Of a stretch of DNA of 64,000 bases, positions 36,845 through 47,800 are shown one piece after another. Every line of letters begins with the position of its first letter. Within the stretch, counting starts at the first letter, position 1. The DNA lies in NCBI GenBank assembly GCA_028819255.1, contig JAPPMB010000015.1, positions 1 through 64,000 on the forward strand, given 5' to 3'. This stretch comes from Bryobacterales bacterium (GTDB taxonomy: Bacteria > Acidobacteriota > Terriglobia > Bryobacterales > UBA6623). The position numbers and the translations under genes were made by a program. The notes under the pieces were generated by a model, which was not told where the DNA came from, did not search any database, and worked only from the letters and a program-made list of their open reading frames with translations.

Positions 36845-39187
36845 ATGGAAAAGGCAAGCGCAAGGGTCCCTCTGTACTCACGCCTCGTCGTCGCGCTGCC
36901 GGCCGGCCTCTTCGTTTGGTTCGCCTCCATGGTTCCGTCGGTCGCGGGCGGCGAGGCGCAGTTTGCGAGCATCGGCTGGCTTCCCCAACTCGGTGTCGAT
37001 CTGGCCTTCCATGTCGATGGACTTGGACTCCTGTTTGCCCTGCTGATCACGGGCGTCGGCACATTCATCCTGCTCTACGCCAGTGAGTACATGCGGGGCC
37101 ACCCCCAAGTCGGACGATTCACCGCGTTCCTCGTTGCGTTCATGCTCTCGATGCTCGGGGTCGTGCTGTCCGACAACCTTATCGTTCTGTTCGTCTTCTG
37201 GGAGCTCACAACGCTCACTTCGTTCCTGCTCATCGGGTACTCTCACGGGGACTCGGCGGCCCGGCGGGCAGCGCTCCAGAGCCTGATCGTCACCGGAGCC
37301 GGGGCGCTCGCCATGTTGGCGGGCTTCGTGCTGCTCGGCAACGCGGCCGGCTCGTACAGCCTGCGAGAGATGCTCGCTGGAGATTCCGATCTGGCCGGCC
37401 ATCCCGCCTACGTCGCCATGCTGGTCCTCGTGCTTGCCGGAGCCTTCACCAAGTCCGCCCAGTTTCCGTTCCACTTCTGGCTTCCGAATGCCATGGCGGC
37501 GCCGACGCCGGTCTCGGCCTATCTCCACTCCGCCACCATGGTGAAGGCCGGAGTCTTCCTGCTCGCCCGTCTGAACCCCGTGCTCGGCGGCACGGACGAG
37601 TGGGGGATGACGCTGACGGGGTTCGGTGCGTTTACCGCGGTCTATTCGGCAGCGGTGGCGCTCACCCGCACCGACCTCAAGCAGATCCTTGCATACACCA
37701 CCTTGATGGCTCTCGGGGTCTGCGTAATGTTCATCGGCCTGCCGCAGAGCCGCGGTGCCGATGAGGTTCCCCTCGGCGCTGTTGCGGCGGTGGCTTTCGT
37801 CTTTGTGCATGCTCTGTACAAGGCGCCCCTGTTCATGGTGGCGGGCACGATCGACCACTCCGCCGGCACCCGTGACATTCGCTCGCTGGGCGGCCTGCGC
37901 AAGGCGATGCCTTGGAGTCTCCTGGCGGCGGCGCTGGCCGCCCTGTCGATGTCAGGGGTTCCTCCGTTCGCCGGATTCGTTGGGAAGGAGATTCTGTATT
38001 CGAGCGCAATCGGCTCCACATACGGCGTCGCGGCGACAGCGGCCATCGTGACCGCGAACGCAATGATCGTCTCAGCGGCGCTCCTGGTGGTCGCCGTGCC
38101 GTTTCTCGGACAAAGCCCAGCCACGCGGCCGACGCCGCACGAAGGCCGTTGGCCAATGTGGATCGGCTCGCTCGTTCTCGGCGTCGCCGCTCTCGGCGCG
38201 GGCCTGTTCCCACGGCTTGCCTTCGAGTGGCTCCTGCTGCCCGCGGCCGGGGCGGTTGCCGGTCGCCAGCCTCATTTCGAGGCCTCGCTGTGGCACGGAT
38301 TCAACCTTCCCTTCGCTCTTTCCGTCGTCACGCTCTCGGCCGGGGCGTTGGCGTATTGGCAGCGCAATCGCCTGACTGGCGCCTTGGGCAGCGCCCTTGC
38401 ACGACTTCCGGTGACCGGCGACAGTGCCTACGACTGGCTGATGAACGGCATTGCGCGTGTCTCGGTCGTGCACACGAGAATCGTGCAGTGCGGCATCCAG
38501 CGCCGCTATCTCCTGATTGTGTTCGCCACGCTGGGAGCGAGCGTTCTGACGACGCTGGTCGTGAAGGGCGTCATCGCCTGGCCGGCACGCATCCCGGACG
38601 TCTCGTTCGTCGAATGGCTGCTGGCAATCCTGATTGCCGCCTCGGCCCTCGTCACGATCAGGTCGCACTCGCGCCTGATGGCGATCGTGGCCCTCGGGGT
38701 GGTGGGGACCGGAATCGCCCTGATCTTCCTCCTGCACGGAGCCTCGGACGTCGCGATGACGCAGCTGATGGTCGAGACGCTGGTCGTTGTGATCGTCGCA
38801 ATGGTGCTGCTCAAGCTTCCCGGCTTCCGCCGGGAGGTCCGCCAGACCGGACTCGGCCGGTGGCGCGACGCGATCGTGTCCTGCGTTGTCGGCCTGACCA
38901 CGACCCTCGTCTTGCTCGCCGTGACCGCTGAGCCGTCGCACCGTCGCCTCACGGAGTACTTTCAGAAGACCGCGGTGCCCGAGGGTTTCGGCGCGAACGT
39001 CGTCAACGTCATCCTCGTGGACTTCCGCGGGCTCGACACACTGGGCGAGATCTCGGTCCTCGCCCTCGCCGCGGTCTCCGCGTACACACTGATCAACTGG
39101 CGTCCCAGGCGATCCGCTCGGGCGGCCGCCCGTTCCAAGGCGTTCCCGGAAGCGGAGGGCGCAGCCAAGCCGGAGACGCTGTCATGA
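36845..39187 (+). CDS. mrpA: Na+/H+ antiporter subunit MrpA (MnhA)
   Basis: 780-residue polytopic protein, largest subunit of the Mrp complex and homologous to NuoL. Characteristic sites: [15 protein letters not shown] (conserved Glu of TM5, near residue 119), [37 protein letters not shown] (key Lys and His) and [17 protein letters not shown] (Lys). The C-terminal third carries the MrpB-like DUF4040 helices ([32 protein letters not shown]). The ATG at 36845 has GGGAG upstream at a long spacing; a GATAAT at 36781 may be its -10. First gene of a seven-gene operon, overlapping mrpB by 4 nt. Confidence 0.95.
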   Translation: MEKASARVPLYSRLVVALPAGLFVWFASMVPSVAGGEAQFASIGWLPQLGVDLAFHVDGLGLLFALLITGVGTFILLYASEYMRGHPQVGRFTAFLVAFMLSMLGVVLSDNLIVLFVFWELTTLTSFLLIGYSHGDSAARRAALQSLIVTGAGALAMLAGFVLLGNAAGSYSLREMLAGDSDLAGHPAYVAMLVLVLAGAFTKSAQFPFHFWLPNAMAAPTPVSAYLHSATMVKAGVFLLARLNPVLGGTDEWGMTLTGFGAFTAVYSAAVALTRTDLKQILAYTTLMALGVCVMFIGLPQSRGADEVPLGAVAAVAFVFVHALYKAPLFMVAGTIDHSAGTRDIRSLGGLRKAMPWSLLAAALAALSMSGVPPFAGFVGKEILYSSAIGSTYGVAATAAIVTANAMIVSAALLVVAVPFLGQSPATRPTPHEGRWPMWIGSLVLGVAALGAGLFPRLAFEWLLLPAAGAVAGRQPHFEASLWHGFNLPFALSVVTLSAGALAYWQRNRLTGALGSALARLPVTGDSAYDWLMNGIARVSVVHTRIVQCGIQRRYLLIVFATLGASVLTTLVVKGVIAWPARIPDVSFVEWLLAILIAASALVTIRSHSRLMAIVALGVVGTGIALIFLLHGASDVAMTQLMVETLVVVIVAMVLLKLPGFRREVRQTGLGRWRDAIVSCVVGLTTTLVLLAVTAEPSHRRLTEYFQKTAVPEGFGANVVNVILVDFRGLDTLGEISVLALAAVSAYTLINWRPRRSARAAARSKAFPEAEGAAKPETLS

Positions 39188-39588
39188 ACACGCTCGTGCT
39201 CCGGGTGGCGACGCGGATCCTCCTTCCGCTGATCCTGGTCTCTTCGATCTTCATGCTGCTGCGCGGCCACAACCAGCCCGGCGGGGGATTCGTCGGAGGA
39301 CTGATCGCCTCGATCGGCTTCTCCCTCCATGTGTTCGTCTCGGGCGCGGAAGCGCTCCGCCGCATGCTCCGGACCGATCCGCGATGGATTGCCGCCGTTG
39401 GTCTCGGCGTTGCGATCATCTCGGGTCTCGTAGGCCCGTACGCGTCCGGCACGCCATTCCTTACATCCGCATGGACCTCGGTAGGGGGAGTGAAGGTGGG
39501 AACGCCCCTGGTCTTCGACGTAGGGGTCTACCTCGTAGTTGTCGGTGCCATGCTGACGTTCATCCTCGGAATCAAGGAGCAGGGGTAG
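39184..39588 (+). CDS. mrpB: Na+/H+ antiporter subunit MrpB (MnhB)
   Basis: 134 residues, four helices. Family motif [24 protein letters not shown] near residues 22-45. ATGA overlap with mrpA couples translation. Part of the heteromeric Mrp complex needed for pH and Na+ homeostasis. Confidence 0.93.
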   Translation: MNTLVLRVATRILLPLILVSSIFMLLRGHNQPGGGFVGGLIASIGFSLHVFVSGAEALRRMLRTDPRWIAAVGLGVAIISGLVGPYASGTPFLTSAWTSVGGVKVGTPLVFDVGVYLVVVGAMLTFILGIKEQG

Positions 39589-39628
39589 GTGTCGGCGAGC
39601 GGCTGACCGAACTCACGGAGACCTGGAA

Positions 39629-40012
39629 ATGGAGCTGATCAACGCGGCCCTCGTCGGCGTGCTCATGGCTTCGAGCGTGTACCTGATGCTCAGCCGCAAC
39701 CTGGTGCGGTTCGTGCTCGGACTGGCTCTGCTTTCCCATGCTGCCAATCTGCTGATCTTCACCGGCGGCGGCATCACCAGCTCGATCACCTCGCGCGCGG
39801 CGGACGGCGCGACCGCGGAATCGGATTCCCTGGCCCAGGCCCTCATCCTGACGGCAATCGTGATCTCGTTCAGCCTGTTCACGTTTGCGCTCGTCCTGGC
39901 CTTCCGCACCTACGAGACCCTCGAGACCGTCGACACTGACGCAATGCGTGCCGCGGAGCCTGAACCGTCCGGGCATCCCGGCCGGACCGATCCAAGCGGG
40001 CGGCCGTCATGA
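39629..40012 (+). CDS. mrpC: Na+/H+ antiporter subunit MrpC (MnhC, NuoK-like)
   Basis: 127 residues with three helices resembling NuoK: YLMLSRNLVRFVLGLALLSHAANLLIF, then ALILTAIVISFSLFTFALVLAF. The ATG at 39629 has GGAGA 7-10 nt upstream. The 40-nt gap to mrpB is the only real spacer in the operon. It ends in a 4-nt overlap with mrpD. The C-terminal 25 residues are hydrophilic. Confidence 0.92.
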   Translation: MELINAALVGVLMASSVYLMLSRNLVRFVLGLALLSHAANLLIFTGGGITSSITSRAADGATAESDSLAQALILTAIVISFSLFTFALVLAFRTYETLETVDTDAMRAAEPEPSGHPGRTDPSGRPS

Positions 40013-41556
40013 CGTGGCTGGTGGCCGGACCGATCGTGGTGCCGCTCAGCGCGGCAGTGGTCACGGGCTTCCTGATGGGGTACGGAGGGATCCAGCGACT
40101 GGTCAGCCTCTGCTCCGGAATCGCCCTGTTCGGAACCGCCGTCGCCCTGCTCACCAACGTCTGGAACGAGGGTGTGACCGCGGCGCAGATCGGCAACTGG
40201 CCTTCGCCGTTCGGGATCACCCTCGTGGCGGACCACCTGAGCGCCGTGCTGGTGCTGATCACCGCGATCATCGCACTCGCTGCGATCGTCTATTCGTTTG
40301 AGGACATTGAGCGCCGGGGCCTGGCAACGGTTCTGCACCCGCTCCTGCACGCCCTCATGGCCGGCGTCTGCGGGGCGTTCCTGGCAGGCGACATCTTCAA
40401 TCTGTACGTCTGGTTCGAGGTCATGCTGATCGCCTCGATCGGGTTGCTGGTCGTAGGGGGCACACGGGCGCAGCTGGACGCCTCCGTCCGGTACGCGGCG
40501 CTGAGCCTAATCGCGACGACCTTGCTGCTCACAGGCATCGGGCTGCTCTACGGCCTCACTGGGACACTCAACATGGCCGACCTCCACCTGCGGGTGCAGG
40601 AGGTGGAAAACGAGGGTCTGCTCACCGTCATCGCCGTCATCTTCATCGTCGCGTTCGGCATCAAGTCCGCCGTGTTCCCTCTGTTCTTCTGGCTGCCCGC
40701 CAGCTATCACACCCCGAAGGTCACGGTTTCCGCGGTCTTCTCCGGCCTGCTGACCAAGGTGGGCGTGTACGCCCTGATGCGCGTGTTCACACTGATCTTC
40801 ACGAACGACATCGGCTACACACACGAGATCCTTCTCTGGGTGGCGGGATTCACGATGGTGACAGGGGTGCTTGGAGCGGCCTCACGAAACGATCTTCGCC
40901 GGATCCTCTCGTTTCACATCGTCAGCCAGATCGGGTACATGATCATGGGGCTGGCGCTCTACACGCCGCTCGGCCTGCTGGGCGGCATCTTCTACACTGT
41001 TCACCACATCATTGTGAAGGCGAACCTGTTCTTCGTCGCCGGTGCGATTCGCCGCTTCGGCGGCTCGTCGCGACTTGCCCGGCTCGGAGGTCTCTACCGG
41101 GATGCGCCGCTGCTTGCCGCTCTGTTCTTCATTCCTGCGTTCTCGCTGGCGGGATTTCCTCCGCTGTCGGGGTTCTGGGCGAAGTTCCTGCTGATCCGCG
41201 CCTCAATGGACGTGCACGAGTATGCAATTGCAGCGACCGCACTGGCCGTCGGATTGCTCACGGCGTACTCGATGACCAAGATCTGGCTGAACGCCTTCTG
41301 GAAGGGTCGCCCGGAGGACGCGATGCCGACCAGACCGCCTTCGCGATCCGAGGGGTTCTTCCTGCTGGCGCCCGTGGTCGGACTCGCGGCCATCACGCTT
41401 GCGATCGGCCTCTACGTGCAGCCGTTCTACGAGCTGGCCGAGCGCGCGGCGCAGGAACTGATGCACCCGGCGGAGTATGTCGGGGCGGTCCTCGGCGAGG
41501 ATGCGGTCAGCGGCGCCGGCCCGTCGCCCGCAGGTCCCGGAGGGTCTGGAAATTGA
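40009..41556 (+). CDS. mrpD: Na+/H+ antiporter subunit MrpD (MnhD)
   Basis: 515-residue NuoM/NuoN-like subunit with about 14 helices. Key sites are WFEVMLIASIGLLVVGG (conserved Glu, about residue 138), GIKSAVFPLFFWLPASYHTPKVTVSAVFSGLLTKVGVYALMRV (Lys pair and His) and HHIIVKANLFFVAGAI (Lys). These match residues needed for antiport in characterised Mrp complexes. Overlaps mrpC (ATGA) and mrpE (TTGA). Confidence 0.95.
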   Translation: MTWLVAGPIVVPLSAAVVTGFLMGYGGIQRLVSLCSGIALFGTAVALLTNVWNEGVTAAQIGNWPSPFGITLVADHLSAVLVLITAIIALAAIVYSFEDIERRGLATVLHPLLHALMAGVCGAFLAGDIFNLYVWFEVMLIASIGLLVVGGTRAQLDASVRYAALSLIATTLLLTGIGLLYGLTGTLNMADLHLRVQEVENEGLLTVIAVIFIVAFGIKSAVFPLFFWLPASYHTPKVTVSAVFSGLLTKVGVYALMRVFTLIFTNDIGYTHEILLWVAGFTMVTGVLGAASRNDLRRILSFHIVSQIGYMIMGLALYTPLGLLGGIFYTVHHIIVKANLFFVAGAIRRFGGSSRLARLGGLYRDAPLLAALFFIPAFSLAGFPPLSGFWAKFLLIRASMDVHEYAIAATALAVGLLTAYSMTKIWLNAFWKGRPEDAMPTRPPSRSEGFFLLAPVVGLAAITLAIGLYVQPFYELAERAAQELMHPAEYVGAVLGEDAVSGAGPSPAGPGGSGN

Positions 41557-42029
41557 CGAACCTCTTCCGCCTGAACCTCCTTCTCGCCATGGGCTGGTGC
41601 GCACTCTGGGGAGCGTTCACCTCCCTGAATTTCGTCGCGGGATTTCTCGTCGGGTTTGCTGCCCTGAGCGTGGCCAGTCCCATCTTCGGATCCACGGGAT
41701 ACTCGGGGCAGGTCATCCGCATTGCCAACCTGGCCGCGTACTTCGTGTGGGAGCTCAGCATTTCAAGTGCCCAGGTTGCGTGGGACGTGATCACTCCCGG
41801 TCACAAGTCGAGTCCGGCGATCGTCGCCGTGCCGCTCGACATTACGGATCCCCTTCAGATCCTCTTGCTTGCGAACCTGATCTCACTCACGCCGGGCTCC
41901 CTGACGCTCGATTCGAGCCCGGACGAGAAGACCCTGTACGTTCACATCATGTACGTTGCCGACCCGGACGACGTGCGCCGGAGAATCAAGACCGGTTTCG
42001 AGCGGAGGGTGCGGGAGGCCATGGGATGA
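41553..42029 (+). CDS. mrpE: Na+/H+ antiporter subunit MrpE (MnhE)
   Basis: 158 residues. Two to three N-terminal helices are followed by the MrpE signature LLANLISLTPGSLTLDSSPDEKTLYVHIMY. It starts with TTG at 41553 overlapping the mrpD stop (TTGA), with GGAGGG about 8 nt upstream. The 3' end overlaps mrpF by 4 nt. Confidence 0.92.
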   Translation: MTNLFRLNLLLAMGWCALWGAFTSLNFVAGFLVGFAALSVASPIFGSTGYSGQVIRIANLAAYFVWELSISSAQVAWDVITPGHKSSPAIVAVPLDITDPLQILLLANLISLTPGSLTLDSSPDEKTLYVHIMYVADPDDVRRRIKTGFERRVREAMG

Positions 42030-42361
42030 TCGGGCTGGGCGAACATTCGCTGGTCGTCGGCTGGGCGATCAACATCACTGCGGGACTGGTCCTGCTGGGA
42101 GCCGTGTTTGCATTCGTGCGGCTGGCCAGGGGTCCGTCGCTCGGGGACCGCGTGGTGTCAGCGGATGCGATTTCGGTGCTCTCCGTGGCCCTTGCGGGCG
42201 TGCTCGCCGTGGCGAGCAACCGGCGGGCCTTCATTGACGTGGCGATCGCGCTTGCCCTGGTCACCTTCCTCGCGACAGTGGCGTTCGCCTGGTACATGGA
42301 CCAGCGCACGCCGAAAATGTACCGGGACGAGATCGACAATCCTCCGGGAGAAGGGCGATGA
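42026..42361 (+). CDS. mrpF: Na+/H+ antiporter subunit MrpF (MnhF)
   Basis: 111 residues with three helices and the family motif RLARGPSLGDRVVSADAISVL followed by DVAIALALVTFLATVAFAWYM. The ATG at 42026 lies in the overlap with mrpE (ATGA), and the gene ends in an ATGA overlap with mrpG. A longer open frame upstream is only overlap with mrpD/mrpE. Confidence 0.92.
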   Translation: MIGLGEHSLVVGWAINITAGLVLLGAVFAFVRLARGPSLGDRVVSADAISVLSVALAGVLAVASNRRAFIDVAIALALVTFLATVAFAWYMDQRTPKMYRDEIDNPPGEGR

Positions 42362-42732
42362 CGGAGAACATATCGGCCAGCGACTGGATCGTAGCTGCCA
42401 TGCTGGTCACCGGGGGGTTCTTTCTGTTCGTTGCGGGGCTCGGCATCCTGCGCCTGCCCGACGTGCTGATCCGCATTCACGCCTCGACGAAGGCGGGCAC
42501 TCTTGGGGCGGGCCTGGTCTTCATGGCGGTCGCTGTGCGCTTCGGGGATGCCGCGACCGTTTCGCTTGCCGTGCTCACGATCGTTTTCCTGCTCGCGACG
42601 GCGCCGGTGGGCGCCCATGCGATCGGACGCGCGGTCTACCGCTCGAACACTCCCTTGTCGGAAAGCACGCACCTGGACGAATGGGCCGGACGCGCCGCAC
42701 CGATGGTCAAGAGGAAGACCGAATCAGGGTAG
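42358..42732 (+). CDS. mrpG: Na+/H+ antiporter subunit MrpG (MnhG)
   Basis: 124 residues, three helices. Family motif GGFFLFVAGLGILRLPDVLIRIHASTKAGTLG (about 20-50) followed by LTIVFLLATAPVGAHAIGRA. It closes a complete mrpABCDEFG operon in which nearly all junctions are 4-nt overlaps. Convergent with the MFS gene 28 nt away. Confidence 0.92.
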   Translation: MTENISASDWIVAAMLVTGGFFLFVAGLGILRLPDVLIRIHASTKAGTLGAGLVFMAVAVRFGDAATVSLAVLTIVFLLATAPVGAHAIGRAVYRSNTPLSESTHLDEWAGRAAPMVKRKTESG

Positions 42733-42760
42733 CCCGCGCCGCTCCACGGCACGAGCCGAC

Positions 42761-44077
42761 TCACTCGGGGAGCTGGGCCTCGCCGGGCTCGGGGAGCCAG
42801 AAGCTTGCCACGAGCCCGATTGCGTACGCGGCCGTTCCGACCACGCCCGCCGCCAGCGCGAGCTTGGCGAACTCGGTGTCGCCGGGAACATAGCTCGCGA
42901 GGGTTGTGGTGACCATTGCGGCGAACGTTCCGAGCATCCTGCCGCCGATGTTGGCTGCGAAGGACTCGCCGGTTCCGCGAAGGCGGGTAGGGTACACGCG
43001 GGGAAGATAGTTCCCCCAGAAACTGAACTGAGCCACCGTGAACAGCCCCGCGAGGAGAATTCCCACCTGGAGCATCCTGAGGTCGCTCGTGGCCGCATAG
43101 AAGAAGACGAGCGGGAACACGATGAGTCCGCCCACCTGAAACACCCTGAGAAGGTTTCGCCGTGCGGCCAGAATCACCACGAGAACGGCCAGCAGGACGC
43201 GTCCGAGGACGCCGCCCACCTCCTGGACGCCCTGCACCAGGGCGACCGTCTGCTCCTGGAGGCCGCGGTCGAGGTCGGCCACCAGTCCGGGCACGATGCG
43301 CGGCACGTGCTGAATGGCGCCGAACGCCGCGCCGTAGCTGCACGCCATGATGATCGTCGTGACGACTGTCGTTCGCATCAGTTCCGGCCGAAAGATCTCG
43401 CGAACGCGCGGACGCTGCAGCTCGCCGGCAGCCTTCTTGCTCGCCCACATGGGGGATTCGGGCAGGAACGGCCGGATGATCATGAGCGGGATCGCGGGGA
43501 TCAGGCCGGAGATCAGGGTGTAGCGCCAAGCCGCATGCGCTCCGTAGATCTCGGGCAGAAGATCGCCGTAGGCATTGGCCAGGAAGTAGGCGCCGGTGAC
43601 CAGCAGGCCTCCAATCGAACTGAACGCCTGCGTCCATCCGATGACGGCCTCCCGCTTCTTCGGCTCCGGAAACAGCTCGGCAAGCCATGCGATCGCCGCC
43701 ACGAACTCGACCGCCACGCCGATGAACGTCGTGCAGCGGAAAATCAGCAGCTGGACCAGGTTGGTGGCGAAACCGGCCGCGAAGGCCGAAAAACCGTACA
43801 GCAGGATGCTCCACACCAGGACCGAGCGCCGACCGAGGCGGTCGGTGAGCCAGCCGCCAAGCAGGCCGAACACGCCGCCGAAGACCGCGGGCACGAAGAA
43901 CAGCAGGCCGATCCAGAAGTTGAATTCCGGCGTTCCCGGTCGCACGTCCGCGAGCTCCAGCAGGGCGGGCCGCACGATCAGCGGAAGCATCAGCAGCTCG
44001 TAGATGTCAAAGGCGAAGCCGAGGGCTGCGACAAAGCAGATCAGCCACTGCGTGCGTGTGAGTGTCGGGAGCTTCAT
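42761..44077 (-). CDS. MFS transporter (metabolite:H+ symporter-like)
   Basis: 438 residues with 12 predicted helices. The first half has the MFS motif GGWLTDRLGRRSVL (about 74-88) between TM2 and TM3 and a central FLPESPMWASKK loop (about 206) like sugar/metabolite symporters. The second half has the cognate LGRVLLAVLVVILAARRNLLRV loop. The start ATG 44077 is well placed before TM1. It probably imports an organic acid or sugar; substrate not inferable. Confidence 0.85.
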   Translation of the reverse strand: MKLPTLTRTQWLICFVAALGFAFDIYELLMLPLIVRPALLELADVRPGTPEFNFWIGLLFFVPAVFGGVFGLLGGWLTDRLGRRSVLVWSILLYGFSAFAAGFATNLVQLLIFRCTTFIGVAVEFVAAIAWLAELFPEPKKREAVIGWTQAFSSIGGLLVTGAYFLANAYGDLLPEIYGAHAAWRYTLISGLIPAIPLMIIRPFLPESPMWASKKAAGELQRPRVREIFRPELMRTTVVTTIIMACSYGAAFGAIQHVPRIVPGLVADLDRGLQEQTVALVQGVQEVGGVLGRVLLAVLVVILAARRNLLRVFQVGGLIVFPLVFFYAATSDLRMLQVGILLAGLFTVAQFSFWGNYLPRVYPTRLRGTGESFAANIGGRMLGTFAAMVTTTLASYVPGDTEFAKLALAAGVVGTAAYAIGLVASFWLPEPGEAQLPE

Positions 44078-44128
44078 GGCAGTAACAGAATGTATCCTAC
44101 TGGCGGCGCGGCCGCAGGCCGAACCCGC

Positions 44129-44587
44129 CTAGAGGACCAGGTTGCCTCCGTCCATGCCTCCGCAGCCCCCCTCGCTGAAGGGCCGGGGGCAGCCGCCCCG
44201 ATAGCAGGCCGAGCCGCTGAAGCCCTTCGGGTTGATGAAGGCGATCCACTCGCGGACCTTGGCACGAACCTGCTGGGCGTTTGCGCCCTGCCTGGCGATC
44301 ATGTACTGGCTCAGGCCCCAGATGGTTCGGGAGATATTGCAGGTGCAGCAGCAGGTGTAGGCGCTGTTGTCCGAACAGCACGGTGCGGGTATCGGCCCGA
44401 GGGCGGCCTTCTTGACCGCTTCCTGGGCAGGGCTGAGCCGGATCTCGGCGTACCACCGCATGAACTGGCGCGACTGGGCCTCTACATCGCGGAAGCTGAT
44501 GACGGCTGCGTCCGCACGGCTCCGCCGAACTTGTGCAGCCGATCCGGCCAATGCGAGGAGCAGAAGACTCCTTCGACTCAGTTGCAT
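44129..44587 (-). CDS. Exported Cys-rich protein with Tat-like leader, unrecognised
   Basis: 152 residues from ATG 44587. The leader SRRSLLLLALAG is twin-arginine-like. The body has nine cysteines: Cys70-Cys71 (PCCSD), Cys79-80-81 and Cys83 (YTCCCTCNIS), then Cys128, Cys133 and Cys142 (ACYRGGC, GGCGG). That spacing, with Tat export of a folded protein, suggests metal or Fe-S binding, but I do not recognise the family and no function is assigned. Starts outside the leader (for example 44797) are open but not protein-like. Divergent from the Oar-like receptor 280 nt away and 51 nt upstream of the MFS start. Confidence 0.72.
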   Translation of the reverse strand: MQLSRRSLLLLALAGSAAQVRRSRADAAVISFRDVEAQSRQFMRWYAEIRLSPAQEAVKKAALGPIPAPCCSDNSAYTCCCTCNISRTIWGLSQYMIARQGANAQQVRAKVREWIAFINPKGFSGSACYRGGCPRPFSEGGCGGMDGGNLVL

Positions 44588-44734
44588 TCCATCAGAATAC
44601 CCCAGCCTCGCTCCGGATCGATGGGGAAACGTGCGGAAGAGGCCGGGGCGGACCGCACTCGGGAATGGGCTCGTCCCGTTCCTCACACGCCGTTGACGGC
44701 CCCCATAAGCCACCCGGTTCCCGGACCTGTCCGC

Positions 44735-44740
44735 TATACT
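44735..44740 (+). promoter_or_regulatory. Possible -10 box (TATACT) upstream of Oar-like receptor
   Basis: Same TATACT hexamer as ahead of the DUF1501 gene at 15.4 kb and the cobA-hemD gene at 57.6 kb. It would give a leader of about 120 nt for the receptor gene. No convincing -35 hexamer is visible. Confidence 0.35.
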
Positions 44741-44868
44741 CTCAGCGGGGGGATTGGCGATGGCGAATGCATGGGAATGGTTTCCAGGACGCCCCATCTC
44801 GCCGTCGCAACTTTCGCCACATTCGAGGGTTAGCCGTCGGCGCTGCTGATGGAACGGAGGAGTTTAGT

Positions 44869-47800
44869 ATGCAATCAAGGAAGTTCTTAACGGGCGGTCT
44901 GGCTGCATTCGCGACGGTGGCGCTCATTGCCGGCTTCGTGATGCAGCCCCTGTCCGCCCAGATTTTGTACGGCACGCTGGTGGGCAACGTCACGGACAGC
45001 ACGGGTGCCGTCATACCCGGCGCCTCGGTGACGATCACGAACGAGGGCACGGGAGCGACAAGGGCCGGCGAGGCCAACGCGGCCGGGGCCTACAGCTTCC
45101 CGACCGTCGCGACCGGACTGTATCGGATCGAGGTGCGGTCCGACGGTTTCAGCACCAGCACGACGACCGGGGTCGAAGTGGCGGTGAACGACGTCACCCG
45201 CGTGGACGTCGATCTGCAGATCGGCGAGGTCACAGAGATCGTGGAGGTCAGTGCATCCGCCGTCCGCCTGCAGACGGACCGCGCCGAGGTTCGCGCCGAA
45301 GTGGACAAGGAGGACATGCAGAACGTCCCGGTGCCGCTCGGGCGCAACTACCAGATGCTGCTTCAGACTCTGCCGGGCTTCTCGCCTCCGGCGAACGCCC
45401 ACTCGGTTCCGGCGAACCCGACCAGGGCAGTGCGCTACACGGTCAACGGCACCACCGACAAGTCCAACAACGTCCGCATTGACGGCGCATCGAGCTACAA
45501 CCCGAACCTGACACACATGTCCGGGATCAACCCGTCCCTCGAGTCGATCGAGGTCGTGAACGTGGTGACGGGTTCGTACGACGCCGAGCAGGGGCTGGCC
45601 GGAGGCGCCGCCATCAACCTCCAGATCAAGAGCGGCACCAACGACTTCCACGGCTCCGGGTTCTGGTACCACAACAACCAGCACATGCAGGCCTATCCGT
45701 ACTTCAGCGACCGCTCCACCGCGAAGCCCAAGTTCATTTCCAACCAGGAGGGAGGCACGATCGGCGGGCCGATCAAGAAGAACAGGGCGTTCTTCTTCGT
45801 CAGCTACGAGCACACTTCCGAGTATTCCAACGCCACCAAGTTCATCAAGGTGCCGACCGTGGCGATGCGGGCCGGCGATTTCTCGGGCTCCCCCCTTCCG
45901 ATCTTCGATCCGATTTCGGCGCCGGTGGGGAGCGAGGCCGACCGAACCGCGTTCCCGAACAACATGATCCCCGGATCCAGGATTGCGCGGGCAAGCAGGA
46001 TCCTGGCCGATGACCCCGAATGGAGCATTCCCGACCGCGAGGGCGTGGGAGCCCTGGGCCTGAACCGCAACAAGCTTGCCAGCAAGAGATACCAGTTCGA
46101 CAGAGACCAGATCGACAGCAAGGTGAACTTCAACCTGTCGGACAAGTGGACCATGTTTGCCCGCCTGAGCTTCTTCTACTACAAGCAGTGGAACCCGGCC
46201 GCCTTCGGCCGGCTCTCGGGCATTCATCTGCATCCCACGAACTTCCGGACCGACAACGGATTCGGGCCGACCTACAGCGGCACGATCTCCACGACCTACG
46301 TCGCGACGCCGAGCCTGATCTTCGATGCCTACTTCGGGACGACGCTCGTGGACAGCAACGCGTTCGGAGCCAACCTTGACCAGCGGATCGGGCTGGACGA
46401 ACTGGGGATTCCCGGAACGAACGGCGACGGCCTGCCGGTTGAGGCCGGCAGCTTCTATGGAGGTATGCCGCGCATGCGGTTCGATGCGGGCTTCGGGAAT
46501 CTCGGGTACCGGGCGACCTCCCCGTTCATCGGGCACGACTATCTCTACCAGATCGTGGCCAACGGCAACTGGACCAAAGGCACGCACGAAGTGCGGTTCG
46601 GGACGGACACCTTCCTGACGCACATCAACCAGGAAGTGGCCAATTTCCCCGGGGGCGACGCACCGGCCGGTGGGTTTTATTTTCGCGATGACGTCACCGG
46701 CCATCCGGACACGAGGGTCAACGACTACAACGTGATCGCCTCATTCATGCTCGGCATGCCCCGTGATGCCGCACGCAACTTCCTGAACGGCAAGAATCTG
46801 CAGACACGTTCGAGCCAGTACTCGGTCTACATTCGCGACCGCTGGCAAGTCCGTCCCAACCTAACTCTGTCCTACGGGACGCGGTGGGAGTACTTTCCGT
46901 TTCCCGTTCGGCCCAACAGGGGGCTGGAACGGTTCGACATCGACGAGAACATCATGCTCGTGTGCGGGCTCGGGTCCATTCCGAGGAACTGCGGCCTGCC
47001 GCAGAGCAAGACGCAGTTCGCTCCGCGCGTCGGAATAGCGTGGCGAGCGACCGACACCTTCGTCGTCCGCCTCGGATACGGGCTGACGTACGATCCGTTC
47101 AACCTGGGACGCGATCTTCGGGGCAACCTTCCCACGCAGTTCTCCGACCGGGTTCCGAATCCGAACGCGTTCTCACCTGCAACGACCCTGGACATCGGAC
47201 TTCCGCCGATTCCTCCCATCCCGACGGACGAGCGACTCGAGATGCCTCTTCGGGCCAATGTTGCCACTGCGGACGAGAACTACAAGCGCGGCTACATTCA
47301 GTCGTGGAACTTCACGCTCGAGAAGCAGTTTGGAAGCTGGATCGGAACTGCGTCGTACGTGGCGACCCGGTCGACTCGGCAAAGTTCCCGGATCGAGGCG
47401 AACTGGGGCGAGCTCGGTCAAGGGAATCGGGGCCGGCTGTTGCGCCAGCGCTACGGAAGGACCGCCGCGACCCTGTTCTGGGGAACCATCGGAACTCCGA
47501 TGTACGATTCGCTCCAGGTCAGACTGACCCGCCGGTCAAGGGCGGGTCACTCGTTCAACCTGGCCTATACGTGGGCCCACGGGCGAGGGTACACATCCGA
47601 ATCGTCAACGGCCCAGCCCCGCGTCAAGCATCCGCAGTACTACTGGAAGAACCGGGGCCCGCTCAGCAACGACATCCGGCACAACCTCGTCATCAGCAAT
47701 TCCTACGCACTTCCGTTCGGCAAGGGCAAGCGATTCGCCTCCAGCGGAGCGGGCGCCCTTCTTCTTGGCGGATGGCAGCTCAATGTCCTGGCGTCCCTCT

